A stretch of 64,000 nucleotides of DNA from NCBI GenBank assembly GCA_012523465.1, contig JAAYIK010000015.1:144695-208694 (forward strand), read 5' to 3'. Positions 1 to 8,265 of the stretch are shown piece after piece. The notes under the pieces are model-generated. The model ran no database searches. It worked only from the letters and a program-made list of their open reading frames with translations, and was not told the DNA's origin. Each line of letters opens with the position of its first letter. Positions within the stretch are counted from its first letter, which is position 1. The stretch comes from Lysobacteraceae bacterium. Lineage in GTDB: Bacteria > Pseudomonadota > Gammaproteobacteria > Nitrococcales > AK92. Both the position numbers and the translations under genes were made by a program.

Positions 1-541
1 TTCTTGCTCGTGTCAGGCGCGGAGATCCTGCCGGAGTAGTGGCAACCTGAAGAGTCGCTTCCGTCGAAGGTTCCATCTGCTTGGATTGTGATCGTTGTGA
101 TGTCGCTGTAATCCAAAAATGAAGACCAGATGCCTTCAACAAGCCCCAACGACGAAGGGTGGTCAAAATAAGTGTTGTAAGCCAAGTTGAACGTCGATCC
201 ATTACCAGTACTGCCTTCTAGTCGCTGTCGCTCGCGGACGCTTCCTGAAATGGAATTTTTCCAATAAAATACCCATTATAGACATCGATCTGTCCGGAGA
301 AATTGTTGCCTCTAGGATGCACCTTTCCATAGATCATGGAGCCGGTGCCGCTAATCGCGTACAGCGTATTGTCGTAAATCAGTGCTAGCAGATAGTATTG
401 TCAGCCCTCTTCATCCACGGTCCCTTCCCAAATCCCATCGAGGCTGGCATTTTTGCCAGAGCTGCCTCCTCCTCCGCCCCCGCCGCAGCCAACGAGAAGA
501 AAGAGCGCCAGTAGAATGGACCAAACTCCTTGGTGCCGCAT
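1..541 (-). pseudogene. Decayed outer-membrane lipoprotein gene, cut by the window edge
   Basis: A minus-strand ATG at 539-541 follows an AGAGG ribosome site. It opens a signal peptide with a lipobox (LLVGC) and a seven-glycine linker, typical of an exported lipoprotein. The frame is then broken by TGA at 401-403 (codon 47) and TAG at 218-220. Between and after these stops the translation stays protein-like. After a shift of one base near 220-250 it continues to the window start with clean beta-rich sequence, including GCHYSGRI, a pattern I associate with small secreted lipoproteins. The simplest reading is a gene inactivated by one nonsense change and one indel. Sequencing error cannot be excluded. 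The function of the intact protein is unknown. The 3' end lies outside the window. Confidence 0.6.
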
Positions 542-817
542 GATCTTACCTCTTTTTCCTTTCATATTGGGCTTTGATCAGTCCTGTTGGCAGGCTGACA
601 AAAGGGAAAGTTAGCATATAAATCGATTGCAAAAAAGATTTGTTTCTTTGGCTTGGTCTGGTGGCAGGGTGCGGGATTTTTTGGTCGGTGCCTGGAACGG
701 CCCGATTCATGTTTAAGGGTGAATGATGCGTAAGTTAAATAGGGCAGGTCGGATGTCATCATCGGCACTGCTGTCCAGGCGCGGCCATTCCCAGGGCCGA
801 GGGCAAGGCCGATTCTT

Positions 818-835
818 GTCTGGGCTATCCCAGAC
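818..835. repeat. Perfect 7-bp inverted repeat at the XRE gene stop
   Basis: GTCTGGG and CCCAGAC pair across a 4-base loop that contains the stop codon of the short XRE gene. There is no T-run in the minus direction, so terminator function is doubtful. It could equally be a small operator. Confidence 0.25.
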
Positions 836-1034
836 TGTCCGGGTCGAAACGTAGCTTTTGGGCAATGGCTTCGATCGCCTCGCGGGAGGGGTTGGAGCGC
901 TTACCAGTCTCGAACCGAGAGAGGTGGCCCCGGCTGGCCCCGGCGGTATCTGCCACATTCTGCTGGATGAATCCGCGGTACTCCCGCAAGCATGGCTCCG
1001 CGGCGCTTCGGGCCTGTGCGTGGCGGCCCTTCAA
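825..1034 (-). CDS. Short XRE-family helix-turn-helix protein (69 aa), possibly degenerate
   Basis: The C-terminal two thirds match the Cro/CI-type helix-turn-helix pattern: QQNVADTAGASRGHLSRFE, then G, K and P at the expected places. It would act as a DNA-binding regulator or antitoxin-like protein. The usual first helix looks shortened: the arginine-to-glutamine spacing in LREYRGFIQQ is about four residues less than normal. The protein may therefore be a remnant. The start used is TTG, overlapping the stop of the upstream beta-CASP gene (TTGA); no better start is visible. No partner toxin gene lies beside it. Confidence 0.42.
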   Translation of the reverse strand: MKGRHAQARSAAEPCLREYRGFIQQNVADTAGASRGHLSRFETGKRSNPSREAIEAIAQKLRFDPDSLG

Positions 1035-2467
1035 TGCCGCTCGCCTGGATACTGCAGGGTCAGCTTCCTGAGCGGCTGGCTCAGGTCGAGCACGGCGCCC
1101 AGGCGTGGCTGCAGCACTTCGGCGGTCAATTCGTCCTGCAGCCGCCTGGCCAGCGTCTCCATGGCCGTCGGCTCGCCATGCACCAGGCAGACCGGCGGAC
1201 GGCCGTCAAAGTTGGCGTACCAGTCGAACAGCCCCTGCTGGCCGGCATGCGCCGACAGGCCGCCGATGGTGTGAATCTTGGCCCTCACCTTCATGGTCTC
1301 GCCCCATAGCCGGATGCGCCTGGCGCCGTCGACCAGCCGCCGCCCCAGTGTGCCCTCTGCCTGGAAGCCGACGATCAGCACCTGGGTCTCCTCACGCCAG
1401 ATGTTGTGCTTGAAGTGATGGCGGATGCGGCCGCCCTCGCACATGCCGCTGCCGGCGATGATGATGGCGCCGGCGCGGATGCGGTTGAGGGCCATGGAAT
1501 CCTCCGGCTCCGGCGTCAGGCGCAGGTTGGGCAGCTTGAGCGGGTCTTCGCCACGCGCCAGCATGGCCGAGGCCTCGCGGTCGAACAGATCGTCGTGGCG
1601 CCGATAGACCTGGGTGGCCTGGATCGCCATCGGGCTGTCGAGAAAGATCTGCCAGCGCCCCAGCCCCCATTGATCGAAGTGGCGATGGAAGCTGTAGAGC
1701 AGTTCCTGGGTGCGACCGACGGCGAAGGCAGGGATGAGGATGTTACCGCGGCCTGCGCGGGTTTCGGTGAAGATTTCCGCCATCTCTGCCCAGGTGGATT
1801 CCCAGGAACGGTGCTCGCGGTCACCGTAGGTGCTCTCGAGGATCACCAGATCCGCCGCGTCGATGAGTTCCGGGTCGCGCAGCATGGGTGTGCCGCGGTG
1901 GCCAAGGTCGCCGCTGAATACCAGCTTGCGGGTGAGGCCGCCTTCGCTCAGCCAGACCTCAACGATGGCCGACCCCAGAATATGGCCGGCGTCGCGCAGG
2001 CGGATGGCGATGCCGGGCAGGATCTGCCGCCGCTCGCCATATTCCAGGGCGCGCAGGTGCTGCAAGGTGCGCTCGACGTCAGCGGTGGTGAACAGCGGCT
2101 CCACCGGCGGCAGTCCCTTGCGGGCGCGCTTGCGGTTGTCGAGCTCGGCGTCCTGGGCGGCGAGGTGGGCGGCGTCGCGTAGCAGAATCTCGCACAGATC
2201 GCGGCTGGCGCGGTGGGTGAGGATCTTGCCCCGAAAGCCAGCCTTGACCAGTAGGGGCAGGCGGCCGCTGTGGTCGATGTGGGCGTGGGTCAGCACCACC
2301 GCATCGATAGTCGCCGGGTCGAAGGGGAAGGGCTCGCGGTTGCGCAGTTCGTCGCGGCGGCGCCCCTGGATCATCCCGCAATCCACCAGCACCTTGTACC
2401 CGCCGCACTCCAGCAGGAAGCAGGCGCCGGTGACTTCTTGCGCCGCACCCCAGAATTCGATCCGCAT
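1031..2467 (-). CDS. Beta-CASP metallo-beta-lactamase-fold hydrolase, RNase-like (478 aa)
   Basis: The protein belongs to the CPSF73/YSH1-like beta-CASP branch of the metallo-beta-lactamase fold, whose known members are RNA endo- or exonucleases. The zinc motif THAHIDH is at residues 60-66. It is followed by the GHILGS, STYGD and IPAFAVGRTQE blocks, then SGMCEGGRI and GLSAHAG of the C-terminal RNA-specificity domain. The start is the ATG at 2467, preceded by a strong GGAAGGAGC site; an upstream GTG has no such site. It ends overlapping a short XRE gene and is divergent from the epimerase. A second family member lies at 10311-11762. The substrate is not known. Confidence 0.88.
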   Translation of the reverse strand: MRIEFWGAAQEVTGACFLLECGGYKVLVDCGMIQGRRRDELRNREPFPFDPATIDAVVLTHAHIDHSGRLPLLVKAGFRGKILTHRASRDLCEILLRDAAHLAAQDAELDNRKRARKGLPPVEPLFTTADVERTLQHLRALEYGERRQILPGIAIRLRDAGHILGSAIVEVWLSEGGLTRKLVFSGDLGHRGTPMLRDPELIDAADLVILESTYGDREHRSWESTWAEMAEIFTETRAGRGNILIPAFAVGRTQELLYSFHRHFDQWGLGRWQIFLDSPMAIQATQVYRRHDDLFDREASAMLARGEDPLKLPNLRLTPEPEDSMALNRIRAGAIIIAGSGMCEGGRIRHHFKHNIWREETQVLIVGFQAEGTLGRRLVDGARRIRLWGETMKVRAKIHTIGGLSAHAGQQGLFDWYANFDGRPPVCLVHGEPTAMETLARRLQDELTAEVLQPRLGAVLDLSQPLRKLTLQYPGERH

Positions 2468-2661
2468 GTCGTGCTCCTTCCGTTGCTCTCCCTGCATTGT
2501 AAGGTGCGGCCGAGTCACCGGAGATGACCTGGATCAGCCGCGGTATGTGGCCGGCATGTAGGTGCCATCTCCCTTGATTGATGTTGCGCGCATTCATGCT
2601 TTCATGCCCGCGGCGAGTGGCAAGCGCAACCCTGCACTTATCCTTGGCAATTCCGCCGCGA

Positions 2662-2685
2662 GCGGCCCTTAAGAGGAAGGGCCGC
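2662..2685 (+). repeat. Perfect 9-bp hairpin upstream of the epimerase gene
   Basis: GCGGCCCTT and AAGGGCCGC pair perfectly around the loop AAGAGG, about 55 bases before the epimerase start. It lies in the divergent region between the beta-CASP and epimerase genes. No T-run follows. It could be a leader-RNA structure or an operator. No convincing -35/-10 pair is visible beside it. Confidence 0.35.
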
Positions 2686-2739
2686 ATGTGCTACCCTTGG
2701 CCGCATCCTTCCCCTGGGCATAGGAACAATCAACACGTC

Positions 2740-3747
2740 ATGAAAATTCTTGTCACGGGCGCAGCCGGCTTCATTGGCTACCATGTCTCCCGTCTGCTGC
2801 TGGAGCGCGGCGAGGAGGTGGTGGGGGTCGACAACCTCAACGACTACTATGACGTGAGCTTGAAGGAGGCGCGCCTGGCGCGGCTTGTGGCGGGCAAGGG
2901 CTTTCGCTTCGTGCGCCTGGATGTCGCCGACCGCGAGGGCATGGCGGAGCTGTTTCGGCGCGAGCGTTTCCAGCGCGTGATCCACCTCGCCGCGCAGGCC
3001 GGCGTTCGCCACTCGCTCAAGGATCCGCACGCCTACATCGACGCCAACGTGGTCGGCTTCATGAACGTGCTGGAAGGCTGTCGGCACCACGAGGTGGAGC
3101 ATCTGGTGTACGCCTCGACCAGCTCCGTGTACGGCGCCAACACCCGGATGCCGTTCTCCGAGCACCAGGGCACCAATCATCCGCTTGCCATCTACGCCGC
3201 CACCAAGAAGGCCAACGAACTGATGGCCCACAGCTACTCACACCTGTTCGGGCTGCCGACCACGGGGCTGCGCTTCTTCACCGTCTACGGTCCCTGGGGC
3301 CGGCCGGATATGGCGCTGTTTCTGTTCACCTGCAAGATCCTCGCTGGCGAGCCGATTGAGGTGTTCAATTACGGCCGCCACAAGCGGGACTTTACCTATG
3401 TCGATGACATCGCCGAGGGCGTGGTGCGCGCTTGCGACAAGATTGCTGAGCCCAATCCCAATTGGAACAGCGATGATCCGGATCCGGCCAGCAGCAGCGC
3501 CCCGTACCGCATCTACAACATCGGCAACAACCGCCCGGTGGACCTGCTGCGCTACATCGAGGTGCTGGAAGAGTGCCTGGGGCGCAAGGCCGAGCGCAAG
3601 CTACTGCCGCTGCAGCCGGGGGACGTGCCGGACACCTATGCCGACTCCAGCGCGCTGGTGGAGGCGGTGGGTTACAAGCCGGACACGCCGGTGGAGGTCG
3701 GCGTGGCGCGGTTCGTGGAGTGGTATCGGGAGTACTACAAGGTATGA
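2740..3747 (+). CDS. UDP-glucuronate 4-epimerase-type SDR (335 aa)
   Basis: This is an extended short-chain dehydrogenase that most likely interconverts UDP-glucuronate and UDP-galacturonate in the cytoplasm, feeding acidic sugars into a surface polysaccharide. The NAD-binding TGAAGFIG is at residues 6-13, the STSS segment near 126-129, and the YAATK active-site pair is Y152/K156. The [14 protein letters not shown] block and the 335-residue length are characteristic of this subgroup. The start is the ATG followed directly by the Rossmann strand; upstream in-frame codons are not family-like. UDP-glucose dehydrogenase at 13463-14803 would supply its substrate. It ends facing the first Wzz gene. 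Confidence 0.9.
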   Translation: MKILVTGAAGFIGYHVSRLLLERGEEVVGVDNLNDYYDVSLKEARLARLVAGKGFRFVRLDVADREGMAELFRRERFQRVIHLAAQAGVRHSLKDPHAYIDANVVGFMNVLEGCRHHEVEHLVYASTSSVYGANTRMPFSEHQGTNHPLAIYAATKKANELMAHSYSHLFGLPTTGLRFFTVYGPWGRPDMALFLFTCKILAGEPIEVFNYGRHKRDFTYVDDIAEGVVRACDKIAEPNPNWNSDDPDPASSSAPYRIYNIGNNRPVDLLRYIEVLEECLGRKAERKLLPLQPGDVPDTYADSSALVEAVGYKPDTPVEVGVARFVEWYREYYKV

Positions 3748-3784
3748 AGCCGCCCCGGCGTAGCTGTTGGCTGGCTTGAAGCGA

Positions 3785-3819
3785 CTTCGGCCCGGTCACA
3801 AACGGCAACCGGGCCGAAG
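3785..3819. terminator. Probable bidirectional terminator between convergent genes
   Basis: A perfect 12-bp stem (CTTCGGCCCGGT / ACCGGGCCGAAG) with an 11-base loop sits between the convergent epimerase and wzz genes. There is no long T-run, so termination is inferred from position and stem strength. Confidence 0.5.
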
Positions 3820-3890
3820 CGTAGAAACCAGCCAGTCTTTTCCTAACGGGGCACCTTTCCGGTTTTTCTCGCTACGGGCGCCGCTCAGCC

Positions 3891-5240
3891 TCACCGAGGC
3901 TGAGCTTGGTTGGCTGCTGTTGCCGCGATCACGTAAGTTTCCGGACGCATGCGCAAGACGGCTACGGTCTTGCGCTGCAGGTACATGGCGCGCAGCAGGG
4001 CGGCGAAGAGGCCGAGCATGACGCCCAGCACCAGGCCGAGGGCGAGCACGAGCGTCTTGCGCGGCTTGATCGGGTGCAGCGGAGTCACTGCCGGTTGGTC
4101 GATCTCGACCAGATTGACCGCGCTCAGATCGAGCTGCAGGGTTCTCAGCTGCGCCTCTTCCTCGCGGAAGGCGGCGATCTCGCTCAGGAACAGCTCCTCC
4201 TGCTCGCGCTGCAGCAGCAGCTCGATTTGGCGATTGCGCTCAAGTAGCTGCAGCTCCCTTTGGATCTCGGCGATGCGTGGCTCGGCGAAATCGTCCGAGG
4301 TACGCTCGAGCAGCACGTTGCGTTCAGCCTCGAGGGCCTCGGTGCCCATGAAGTAGAGTGGCAGCTGGCGGTTGTGGACCTCGGTGAGGATGACGCTGCC
4401 TTGCTCGGCGCGCAGGCCGCTGCTGCCGAGCGCCGAGGGGGTGGTGGGCCTGGTGATGCCGAGCGCCTTGGCGATCTTGATGGCCTCGTCCAGCTGCTGG
4501 ATCCGGTTCTGGCGCTGGGTGTTGAGCGTCTGGCGCAGCGCGGCCAGCTCGTCCTCGAGCCGCTTGCGCTTGAGCTCGTCGGCTTCTCTCAGCCTGGCAA
4601 TCTCGGAATCCTTCCAGGTCTCATATGCCGCCTTGGCGACGGCGATCCTGCGCTCCAGCTGGTTCAGGCGGTTGTTGACCATCGCCGCGATGTCGTCGGC
4701 GATGACCTGCCGCTGGATTTGCAGGGCGTGCTGCACCAGGCCATTGACGATGGCCACGCCATCGAGGCCTTGCGGGTAGGTCAGCTGAATGCCGATGAAC
4801 GGACTGAGAGACTGATCATTTTGATTCTTGGTGCCGGATTGCAAAATGTGAAAGGCTTTCGCGTTGAAGCGCTCGAAGGATTGCTCCAGCGTCAGGCCGG
4901 GCTCGAGAATCTTTTCGAACAGCTCCTGATTCTCGCGGAAAAAGCTCAGCCTCGCGTCATACGATTCCAGCGTCGCGCCAACCCGCCTGAGCGCAGCCTC
5001 GGGCGAGAGCGAATAGAGGTCGGAAATATTGATGACGTCCAGGTCCTTGATCGCCGCCGGGCGCAGCACGCTTTGCACCTGGTACATCGGGGTGGCCAGG
5101 AAGGCATAGGCAGCCGCCGCTAGGGCTGCCAGGGCGATGGTCGCTATGACCACCAGTCTTTGTTCCCAGATCGAATCCAGCAGGTCAAAGAGATCGATCT
5201 CATCTTGCACAGCCGGTGGAAGAGTCTGGAGCTTCTCCAT
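3891..5240 (-). CDS. Wzz-type polysaccharide chain-length determinant (449 aa)
   Basis: The architecture is that of a polysaccharide co-polymerase in the inner membrane. A short cytoplasmic N-terminus (DEIDLFDLLD) leads into a transmembrane helix at about residues 31-50. A long periplasmic part rich in coiled coil (about 190-380) follows, then a proline-rich approach (HPIKPRKT) and a second transmembrane helix near 405-425. Such proteins set the modal length of O-antigen or exopolysaccharide chains made by a Wzy polymerase. The 449-residue length fits the long Wzz group. No Wzy or Wzx is in the window. Two shorter homologues follow on the opposite strand. Confidence 0.85.
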   Translation of the reverse strand: MEKLQTLPPAVQDEIDLFDLLDSIWEQRLVVIATIALAALAAAAYAFLATPMYQVQSVLRPAAIKDLDVINISDLYSLSPEAALRRVGATLESYDARLSFFRENQELFEKILEPGLTLEQSFERFNAKAFHILQSGTKNQNDQSLSPFIGIQLTYPQGLDGVAIVNGLVQHALQIQRQVIADDIAAMVNNRLNQLERRIAVAKAAYETWKDSEIARLREADELKRKRLEDELAALRQTLNTQRQNRIQQLDEAIKIAKALGITRPTTPSALGSSGLRAEQGSVILTEVHNRQLPLYFMGTEALEAERNVLLERTSDDFAEPRIAEIQRELQLLERNRQIELLLQREQEELFLSEIAAFREEEAQLRTLQLDLSAVNLVEIDQPAVTPLHPIKPRKTLVLALGLVLGVMLGLFAALLRAMYLQRKTVAVLRMRPETYVIAATAANQAQPR

Positions 5241-5436
5241 AGCTCTTGCCCTTTGAGTACGGGTCTAGTTGTGAGTAGCCTTGCCTTGCAGCGGAAGCTG
5301 GCCGCCGCATCCATCACGGCATCAGTCAGCTTCTAGGGAAATCCCTGCTACTTCGTTCTTGCCGGAATAGGTTGGTGCAAAGATACTTTGTTTGTCTGCG
5401 ATTCAAGAACATCGCAAACAATATCAGGTTACATTC

Positions 5437-5442
5437 ATTATA
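5437..5442 (-). promoter_or_regulatory. Candidate -10 box for the 449-aa wzz gene
   Basis: Read on the minus strand the sequence is a perfect TATAAT, about 195 bases upstream of the wzz start at 5240. The -35 region at 17-18 bases spacing is poor, so this is a tentative call that would imply activation or a long leader. Confidence 0.3.
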
Positions 5443-5628
5443 GTCGCAAATACAAATGGCTTAGCCTGGTGTACTCCGTTCTTCTTCAGTAGTTTATTAT
5501 TAATTGCTTATGATTTTTGATTCGTTGAAACCTCGTGAAGTGGTAGTCCGTCACTTGTGAAAGCCTATGTCGTTTTTTCTTGGCTTTGAAAAATAAGAAT
5601 CGGCTTGAATTTCAAAAAAGTCCAGTCG

Positions 5629-5653
5629 CCTGCCTTGGAAGCTGGCAGGTTTT
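5629..5653 (+). terminator. Hairpin with T-run in the leader of the first short wzz gene
   Basis: CCTGCC and GGCAGG form a 6-bp stem followed by TTTT, read toward the wzz gene starting 125 bases downstream. It has intrinsic-terminator form, but there is no upstream plus-strand gene to terminate. A leader attenuator is therefore possible. Confidence 0.35.
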
Positions 5654-5777
5654 CAGTGCGCCTTGGCCGTTTCGACGGACTCGCAGGCAGGAGCCGACGC
5701 AGCGGCAAACGCCTTTCTGGCAAGCCAGCGCCTGACGGCCCGATCGATCCAGGAAGCTTGATTACAAGGACGTTCGC

Positions 5778-6620
5778 ATGAATCCCCCCAGCAGCAACTT
5801 ACTCAGTCTCGATGGCCCGCAAATGAGGCATACGAGGCATCCGGCGACGGACGACGAGATCAGCCTATTCGACCTCTGGGATATCCTGGTCGGCCGTCGC
5901 TGGCTGGTCGTCGGCGTCTGGGCATTGGTCGTCCTTGCCGCCGTCGCATACCTGCTGATCGCACAACCAGTCTTCGAGAGCCGTGCGGTACTGCGCGTGG
6001 GGCGCGTCGGGGGAGAGTTCGTTACGCCGCCGGCTGCGCTCGTCCTGGAGCTGAGGGAGCGTTTTGAGGTTGGCGAAACCGGGCGCGAGCGTCCTTTCCT
6101 CCAAAGTGTCAAGCAAGAAGGCGACGATGCGGTGGAGATGGTGGCGGAAGCTCACAGCGCTGAAGAGGCGCAGCGCTTCTTGTTGCAGAACCTGCAGGAG
6201 TTGCTGGACCAGCTAGAGCAGCGATACAACGCCGTTCGCAAGCTGCAGGAAGCCGCCCTCGCAACAGTCGATGCGCAAATCGCGGCCCTGGAAGAACAGA
6301 TCCAAAAACTGGGCGAAACCGCGACCGAGCTTGACGTGGACGACGCCGTTCGGGCGCTGATCGTCCTGCAACGCAGTACCATCCAGGCCGACCTGCCCAC
6401 CTTGCAAGAGCAAAGGCTGCGCCTGCAGCAGAGCCTGACGTCCTTGAGAACCTACCCCGCTCAGCTGGTGCGTGAACCAACCTTGCCCGAACAGGCCAGC
6501 TCGCCGCGCAAGGCGCTCACCTTGGCTCTTGCCCTGGTGCTGGGTGCCATGCTCGGCGTCATGGCCGCCTTTTTGGCCGAGTTCTTGGAGCAGGCAAGAA
6601 AAAGAAGGGCGGCGTCCTAG
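5778..6620 (+). CDS. Short Wzz-family protein, copy 1 (280 aa)
   Basis: This is an inner-membrane protein of the Wzz/FepE/Etk N-terminal family. It has an N-terminal DEISLFDLWDILV motif at about 27-39, a transmembrane helix at about 42-63, a periplasmic coiled-coil region, then EPTLPEQASSPRKALT and a final helix near 248-268. It probably helps set polysaccharide chain length. The ATG has an AAGGAC site eight bases upstream. The protein is much shorter than the 449-residue Wzz at 3891-5240. By eye it is more than half identical to the gene at 6861-7691, so the pair looks like a tandem duplication. A terminator follows directly. Confidence 0.82.
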   Translation: MNPPSSNLLSLDGPQMRHTRHPATDDEISLFDLWDILVGRRWLVVGVWALVVLAAVAYLLIAQPVFESRAVLRVGRVGGEFVTPPAALVLELRERFEVGETGRERPFLQSVKQEGDDAVEMVAEAHSAEEAQRFLLQNLQELLDQLEQRYNAVRKLQEAALATVDAQIAALEEQIQKLGETATELDVDDAVRALIVLQRSTIQADLPTLQEQRLRLQQSLTSLRTYPAQLVREPTLPEQASSPRKALTLALALVLGAMLGVMAAFLAEFLEQARKRRAAS

Positions 6621-6634
6621 CCGCCAGGAGAACT

Positions 6635-6666
6635 GGCCGGGCGGGAAGCCTCCCGGCCCTTTTTCT
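6635..6666 (+). terminator. Intrinsic terminator after wzz copy 1
   Basis: GGCCGGG and CCCGGCC form a perfect 7-bp stem followed by CTTTTTCTT, starting 15 bases after the stop codon. This is a standard rho-independent terminator. It separates the two wzz paralogs into distinct transcripts. Confidence 0.8.
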
Positions 6667-6860
6667 TCGTACCGCGCGGTGACGATCCCTAGGCTTGTCT
6701 GGAGGCCGGCTTGCCCTCGCCCGGCAGCCCTTGTTCTCGCTGTCGCCTCTTCGCTGCTGTACTATAGTGCGCCACCGCTTCACAGGGATGATGATTGCGT
6801 CGTCTTTCTGCCATCGAGGCAGTCCATTTTCTTGCAAGCGAAAAACCAGCATCGGCAACC

Positions 6861-7691
6861 ATGAGTTCTCCGTCTGCAATTCAACACCCCTCGGCTCATC
6901 TGCAACACCAGACCTACGCTGACGAAATCAGTCTGTTCGATCTCTGGGACATCCTGGTCCGCTACCGTTGGCGGCTGCTCGCTGTCTGGGCACTCGTCGT
7001 TTTGGCAGCGGCAGCCTACCTGGCCGTGGCGCAGCCGGTCTTCGAAAGCCGAAGCGTTGTGCGGGTAGGGCGCGTCGAGGGCGAATTCATCGTGCAGCCG
7101 GCCATCCTCGCCCTGGAGCTCAAGGAACGCTACGAGGTCGGTGAAAAAGGCCGAGAGCGGCCGTTTATGAAAAGCGTGAAGGTAGAAGACACCGACGCGA
7201 TCGTTCTCCAGGCGGAAGCGCACAGCGCAGAAGAAGCTCAGAGCTTCTTACTGGAGGCTGTCTCTGAAGTCCTTGAGCAGCAGCTGCTCCAATACAATGA
7301 CGCCAGGAGCCTGCGCGAAAGGGCGCTCGCTGATCTGGAAGCCGAAATCGAGCTCCTCAACGGGCAAGCTCAACAGCTCGCGGAGGTGGCCGAGAATGCC
7401 AACGTGGACGAGGCTGTAAGAGCCTTGATAGTGCTTCAGCGCAGCACGCTGCAGGCCGACCTGCCCGCTTTGCATGAAAAGAAATTGGAATTACAGAGGG
7501 CTCTCTCTCGAATACAGACCTATCCGACGCAGGTGATCCGAGAACCGACGTTGCCGGAGCATGCGAGCTCGCCACGCAAGGCGCTCACCTTGGGGTTAGC
7601 TCTTGTGCTCGGCGGCATGCTCGGCTGCCTGGCGGCTTTTCTGTCTGAATTCTTGCATCAGGCAAAAAACCGTCATCGTCAGTCTGCTTGA
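6861..7691 (+). CDS. Short Wzz-family protein, copy 2 (276 aa)
   Basis: This is a paralog of the preceding gene with the same layout: the DEISLFDLWDILV motif, a transmembrane helix from about residue 40, FESRSVVRVGRVEGEF, a periplasmic coiled coil, EPTLPEHASSPRKALT and a C-terminal transmembrane helix. The probable role is a polysaccharide chain-length/co-polymerase subunit. I start it at the ATG at 6861. A longer frame from a TTG at 6795 adds 22 residues with no counterpart in copy 1. The ribosome site is weak (GCGAAAAACC). Copy 1 is ended by its own terminator, so this gene should have its own promoter; a TATAGT-like box is visible near 6763. Confidence 0.8.
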   Translation: MSSPSAIQHPSAHLQHQTYADEISLFDLWDILVRYRWRLLAVWALVVLAAAAYLAVAQPVFESRSVVRVGRVEGEFIVQPAILALELKERYEVGEKGRERPFMKSVKVEDTDAIVLQAEAHSAEEAQSFLLEAVSEVLEQQLLQYNDARSLRERALADLEAEIELLNGQAQQLAEVAENANVDEAVRALIVLQRSTLQADLPALHEKKLELQRALSRIQTYPTQVIREPTLPEHASSPRKALTLGLALVLGGMLGCLAAFLSEFLHQAKNRHRQSA

Positions 7692-8265
7692 GTATGCCTG
7701 CTGCGCTGTGGAAGGCAGTTTTCTATGCTGCGGCCAATCCGCAAACTGCAGCCACCGATCCCCTCGGAATTCTTCCAAGCGTCTATTGACCCTACTTCCC
7801 CGGTCTCGTACCCTCCTGCACGCAGCACGAGGGCGAGAGGTTTGCATTATTGCGACCAGCTCCAGCTGTATACTGGGGAAAATAGCGATATTCGTTAGCC
7901 ATAAAATGAGTTTTCTTGCTATTGTCTTATCGCCCTTGCTTCCATGACTCTGTAGCGCTGGGCAGGCGCTTCATATCAGGGCCTTATGATGGGCAAGGGA
8001 AGGGTTTTTAAGAAATGCAGTGGCAGGTATGCTAAGCCACTAGTTCTGAAACCCGAGAGGATGCTCGCCAAAAAAAGGCCATCATGCTTTATGGTTGCGG
8101 CCGCTGACAATTGAACGGTGGATGGGCTCTTTCTAGGCGGCCGTTGCCGGTTGTGCAGGGATCGCGAGTTGGTTTTCGTCTTTCTTGCCCAAATGCTTAG
8201 GGCCCGCTACGCATCACTTCTCTCACCTGAGGGTTTGCTTTCGTTGCGATCTCTGGGGGCAGCGC
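7692..8265 (+). other. Intergenic region before the CapD-like gene
   Basis: The gap is 574 bases with no convincing coding frame; the open frame at 7603-7947 is out of phase with wzz and has no family-like sequence. A TATACT box at 7869-7874 could be a -10 for the downstream gene, but its -35 is poor. Base composition between 7850 and 8060 is more AT-rich than the flanking genes. Nothing else is recognised. Confidence 0.35.

Larger units (their letters stand above)
5241..5777. other. AT-rich divergent intergenic region between Wzz genes
   Basis: The 537-base gap separates divergent wzz genes. Its middle (about 5390-5620) is clearly more AT-rich than the surrounding genes, as expected for promoters or bound nucleoid proteins. 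I see a consensus -10 on the minus strand and a hairpin with a T-run on the plus strand, both listed separately. No JUMPstart or ops element (GGCGGTAG) was found. No coding frame is convincing. Confidence 0.5.

Noticed and set aside
562..768. Short minus-strand open frame between the lipoprotein and XRE genes
   Set aside because: No ribosome site, atypical composition and no recognisable motif.
5241..5777. Possible JUMPstart/ops antitermination site in front of the polysaccharide genes
   Set aside because: No GGCGGTAG core was found in this or the other leader regions examined.
7603..7947. 114-codon plus-strand open frame after wzz copy 2
   Set aside because: It overlaps wzz out of phase, lacks a ribosome site and shows no recognisable domain.
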